Part shown: positions 61,838 through 64,000 of the stretch, one piece after another
Layout of the letters: every line of letters starts with the position of its first letter
Numbering within the stretch: the stretch's first letter is position 1
Source: Rhodococcus phenolicus
Lineage (GTDB): Bacteria; Actinomycetota; Actinomycetes; Mycobacteriales; Mycobacteriaceae
DNA: 64,000 nt
Direction: 5' to 3'
NCBI RefSeq assembly: GCF_001646785.1
Contig: NZ_LRRH01000008.1
Coordinates: 1-64,000, forward strand
The notes under the pieces: generated by a model
Database searches by the model: none
Seen by the model: only the letters and a program-made list of their open reading frames with translations
What the model was told of the DNA's origin: nothing
Made by a program: the position numbers and the translations under genes

Positions 61838-61895
61838 CGTTCACACGAGCAGAGACACGGACCGGAGGCGCCGGCTCCGGGTGGGCAGAAACGGC

Positions 61896-61930
61896 AAGTG
61901 CCCGGGACGGATTTCCCGTCCCGGGCACTT
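61896..61930. terminator. Bidirectional terminator
   Basis: AAGTGCCCGGGACGG and CCGTCCCGGGCACTT form a perfect 15-bp stem with a 5-base loop, between the convergent tetR and second NMO-like gene. Confidence 0.85.
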
Positions 61931-61947
61931 CACCGTCCCCCGAGTCC

Positions 61948-63060
61948 CTACCGCGCCGCGTCGAGGCGGTCGACGGTCCTGTCGTATTCGTCCACGAGTT
62001 CTGCGATGATCTCGGCGACGGGCCGGATCTCGTTCATACGACCGACGATCTGACCCGCCGGCATCGCGACGACCTCGGGGTCGCTGCCCGCCGAGATCCG
62101 CTGATGCGCTTCGCTGACGAGGATGTTCTGCAGGGGCATCGGCAGCGGTGCCGGTGCATCCGGCTTCGCCCACGCGTCGGTCCACTTCGTCTTGAGCAGC
62201 CGGGCGGGCTTACCCGAGTAGATCCGCGAGCGCACCGTGTCCGCGGAGGTCGCGCCGAGCAGCGCCCGCTGGATCGCGGTGGGTCCCTTGTCCGCGCCAC
62301 CGAGCTTGTACTCGGAGGTGGTGAGCCAGTAGGACCCCATCCATACGCCGGACGCCCCCAGCGCCAGCGCCGCCGCGACCTGACGGCCGGACCCGATACC
62401 ACCGGCCGCGAGAACCGACGCGGAATCACCCAGCGCGTCGACGATTTCGGGCCACAACACCATCGAGGCGATCTCGCCGGTGTGACCGCCGGCTTCGTAT
62501 CCCTGCGCGATGACGATGTCGACGCCGTTCTCGACGTGGCGCTTCGCGTGGTCGACGGCGCCGGCGAGCGCCGCGACCGGCACACCGTGTTCGTGCGCGA
62601 GGTCGATGACGTCCTTCGGCGGGGAACCGAGCGCGTTGGCGATCAGCGCCGGCCGGTGCGCGAGGGCGACGTCGACGTGCGAGCGAGCCACCGAATGCAA
62701 CCACCCCAGGACACCGGTGGCGCGTTCTGCGTCGTCTCCGAGCGGGGGCACACCCAGTTCCGTGAGGGTCCGGTCCACGAATGCACGGTGCTCGGCCGGG
62801 ATGAGCTTGTCGAGATCGACCGCAGCGCCCTCGGTCGGGACCTTCGCGGGCATCACGATGTCGACGCCGTACGGCTTGCCGTCGGTGTTCTCGTCCATCC
62901 ATGTGAGCGTGTCGTCGAGCTCGTCCGGATCGTTGAACCGCACGCATCCGAGCACGCCGAGGCCCCCGGCCCGGCTGATGGCCGCGGCCACGTGCTCGGA
63001 GGGGGTGAACCCGAAGATCGGGTAGTCGATTCCGAACTTCTTGCTGAGATCGGTGTGCAT
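61948..63060 (-). CDS. Nitronate monooxygenase-like FMN oxidoreductase, paralog 2
   Basis: The 370-residue FMN TIM-barrel protein of the same subfamily as the gene at 53444 shares MHTDL-type start, YPIFGFTPSEHVAAAISRAGG, ANALGSPPKDV, IVIAQGYEAGGHTGE and SVLAAGGIGSGRQV. It lies 13 bp after the acyl-CoA synthetase gene and is probably cotranscribed with it, placing it in steroid side-chain or ring degradation. Its promoter lies outside the window. Confidence 0.86.
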   Translation of the reverse strand: MHTDLSKKFGIDYPIFGFTPSEHVAAAISRAGGLGVLGCVRFNDPDELDDTLTWMDENTDGKPYGVDIVMPAKVPTEGAAVDLDKLIPAEHRAFVDRTLTELGVPPLGDDAERATGVLGWLHSVARSHVDVALAHRPALIANALGSPPKDVIDLAHEHGVPVAALAGAVDHAKRHVENGVDIVIAQGYEAGGHTGEIASMVLWPEIVDALGDSASVLAAGGIGSGRQVAAALALGASGVWMGSYWLTTSEYKLGGADKGPTAIQRALLGATSADTVRSRIYSGKPARLLKTKWTDAWAKPDAPAPLPMPLQNILVSEAHQRISAGSDPEVVAMPAGQIVGRMNEIRPVAEIIAELVDEYDRTVDRLDAAR

Positions 63061-63073
63061 CGCCGGTACCCCT

Positions 63074-64000
63074 CTACCCGGCCGCGACGGCGGAGCCGTT
63101 GACGTAGTCGTCGTCCGCCGGACGCGACTCGGTCTGCTCGTGGGCCCACCGGTAGTCGGGCTTGCCCGCCGGGGAACGCTTGATCTCGTCGACGTACCAG
63201 ACACTGCGCGGCACCTTGTATCCGGCGATCAGCGTGCGGCAGGCGTCCGCGAGCGACTTTGCGGACGGACGCTCACCGTCGCGGGCCGCGATGACCGCGG
63301 CGACACGCTGGCCCCAGCGTTCGTCGGGAACACCGACGACGAGGACGTCGAACACGTCCGGATGCGACTTGAGCGCGGCCTCGACTTCCTCGGGGTAGAT
63401 CTTCTCGCCGCCGCTGTTGATGGAGACCGAACCGCGGCCGAGCATCGTGACGCTGCCGTCCTCCTCGACCTGTGCGTAGTCCCCGGGGATCGAGTATCGG
63501 ACACCGTTGATCTCGCGGAAGGTGGCCGCGGTCTTGGCTTCGTCCTTGTAGTAGCCGATCGGGATGTGGCCGCTGCGGGCGATCTGGCCGATCTTGCCGG
63601 AGCCCGGTTCGACCGGGTTGCCGTCGTCGTCGAGCACCGAGGTGGAAGCGTCGATCTTCACGGTGGGGGCACCGACGTGCGACTGCCCCTTGGTGACGAA
63701 TCCGATTCCACCGAAGCCTGTTTCGGAGGAACCGATGGAGTCGGAGATCACCCGGTTCGGGAGCAGGTCGAGGAACTTGTCCTTGAGCGCCGGCGAGAAC
63801 AGCGCCGCGCTCGAACCGATGAAGAACAGGCTCGAAAGATCGTAGGGCTGTCCGGTTTCCGGGTTTCCCTCGTCGAGAGCGTCGAGCATCGGCTGCGCCA
63901 TCGCGTCGCCGGTGATGAAGATGAGGTTGACCTTGTGCGCGTCGATGGTCTGCCACACGGCGTGGCCGCTGAACTCGGCGAGCAGGACGGCCTTGCCGCC
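63074..64000 (-). CDS. fadD19: Steroid acyl-CoA synthetase, FadD19-like (5' end outside window)
   Basis: The 308 visible C-terminal residues of an adenylate-forming ligase include IGSSETGFGG, the YSIPGDYAQ motif (A7 region), SVSINSGGEKIYPEEVE (A8), and the Lys region RSPAGKPDYRWA (A10). The frame runs off the window edge, so the P-loop is not seen. The sequence and the position beyond fadD17 fit FadD19, which activates the C26 or C24-branched sterol side chain. Identification by homology is likely but unproven here. Confidence 0.85.
   Translation of the reverse strand, partial: GGKAVLLAEFSGHAVWQTIDAHKVNLIFITGDAMAQPMLDALDEGNPETGQPYDLSSLFFIGSSAALFSPALKDKFLDLLPNRVISDSIGSSETGFGGIGFVTKGQSHVGAPTVKIDASTSVLDDDGNPVEPGSGKIGQIARSGHIPIGYYKDEAKTAATFREINGVRYSIPGDYAQVEEDGSVTMLGRGSVSINSGGEKIYPEEVEAALKSHPDVFDVLVVGVPDERWGQRVAAVIAARDGERPSAKSLADACRTLIAGYKVPRSVWYVDEIKRSPAGKPDYRWAHEQTESRPADDDYVNGSAVAAG

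Overview
The window is a stretch of high-GC actinobacterial chromosome. Gene content and order point to a mycolic-acid-containing actinobacterium of the Rhodococcus type. Evidence includes a complete mce4 steroid-uptake operon next to hsd4A-fdxD-fadE26-fadE27-fadD17, a phoP-phoR pair close to the mycobacterial version, a purD/purB/purC-ptrB-emrB neighbourhood like M. tuberculosis Rv0757-Rv0799, and IdeR-, KstR- and PhoP-type DNA sites. The species cannot be named from the sequence alone.

Layout. (1) 1-6.7 kb: a broken fumarylacetoacetate-hydrolase end between two inverted copies of a palindromic repeat, then ptrB, purC, a 14-TM exporter and a secreted TAP-type hydrolase. (2) 6.8-12.6 kb: an iron locus with two divergent operons, each with a near-perfect IdeR box. 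One encodes a siderophore-binding lipoprotein and a stand-alone aryl carrier protein. The other encodes the whole chorismate to 2,3-dihydroxybenzoyl-AMP pathway. (3) 12.6-16.7 kb: ABC exporter, MarR and AlkB-like genes around a palindromic operator, then a secreted serine hydrolase. (4) 16.8-26.7 kb: OhrR-like regulator, encapsulin with its DyP peroxidase cargo, HIT proteins, TetR regulators, purB, an aminotransferase, purD and an alpha/beta hydrolase. (5) 26.7-30.7 kb: phoR-phoP, a small Cys-rich protein, a guanidine-III riboswitch with its guanidinium exporter, and a 14-unit decapeptide-repeat protein. (6) 30.7-37.1 kb: tRNA-Thr, a ThrE-type exporter, MbtH, ornithine N-monooxygenase, a hydrolase and otsA. 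(7) 37.1-64 kb: steroid catabolism.

How the genes work together. The iron genes (DHB synthesis, carrier protein, hydroxy-ornithine synthesis, MbtH, uptake lipoprotein) supply building blocks of a mixed catecholate/hydroxamate siderophore. The NRPS that would join them is not in the window. The steroid genes are transcribed outward from a set of KstR boxes: sterol import (yrbE4AB-mce4A-F with two Mce-associated proteins) and side-chain beta-oxidation (fadE26/27, fadD17, fadD19, hsd4A).

Between fadD17 and fadD19 lies an accessory minus-strand operon (about 54.7-60.9 kb). It encodes a Tat-exported multicopper oxidase, a 65-aa hydrolase-tail-like protein, an MpaB/Lcp-type oxygenase, a CrtC-type protein, an aldehyde-dehydrogenase remnant and a class III CoA-transferase. 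A TetR gene diverges from it, and a perfect palindrome lies inside its predicted promoter. This is the best candidate for an undescribed pathway; its combination of families suggests oxidative attack on an isoprenoid-like substrate, but that is inference.
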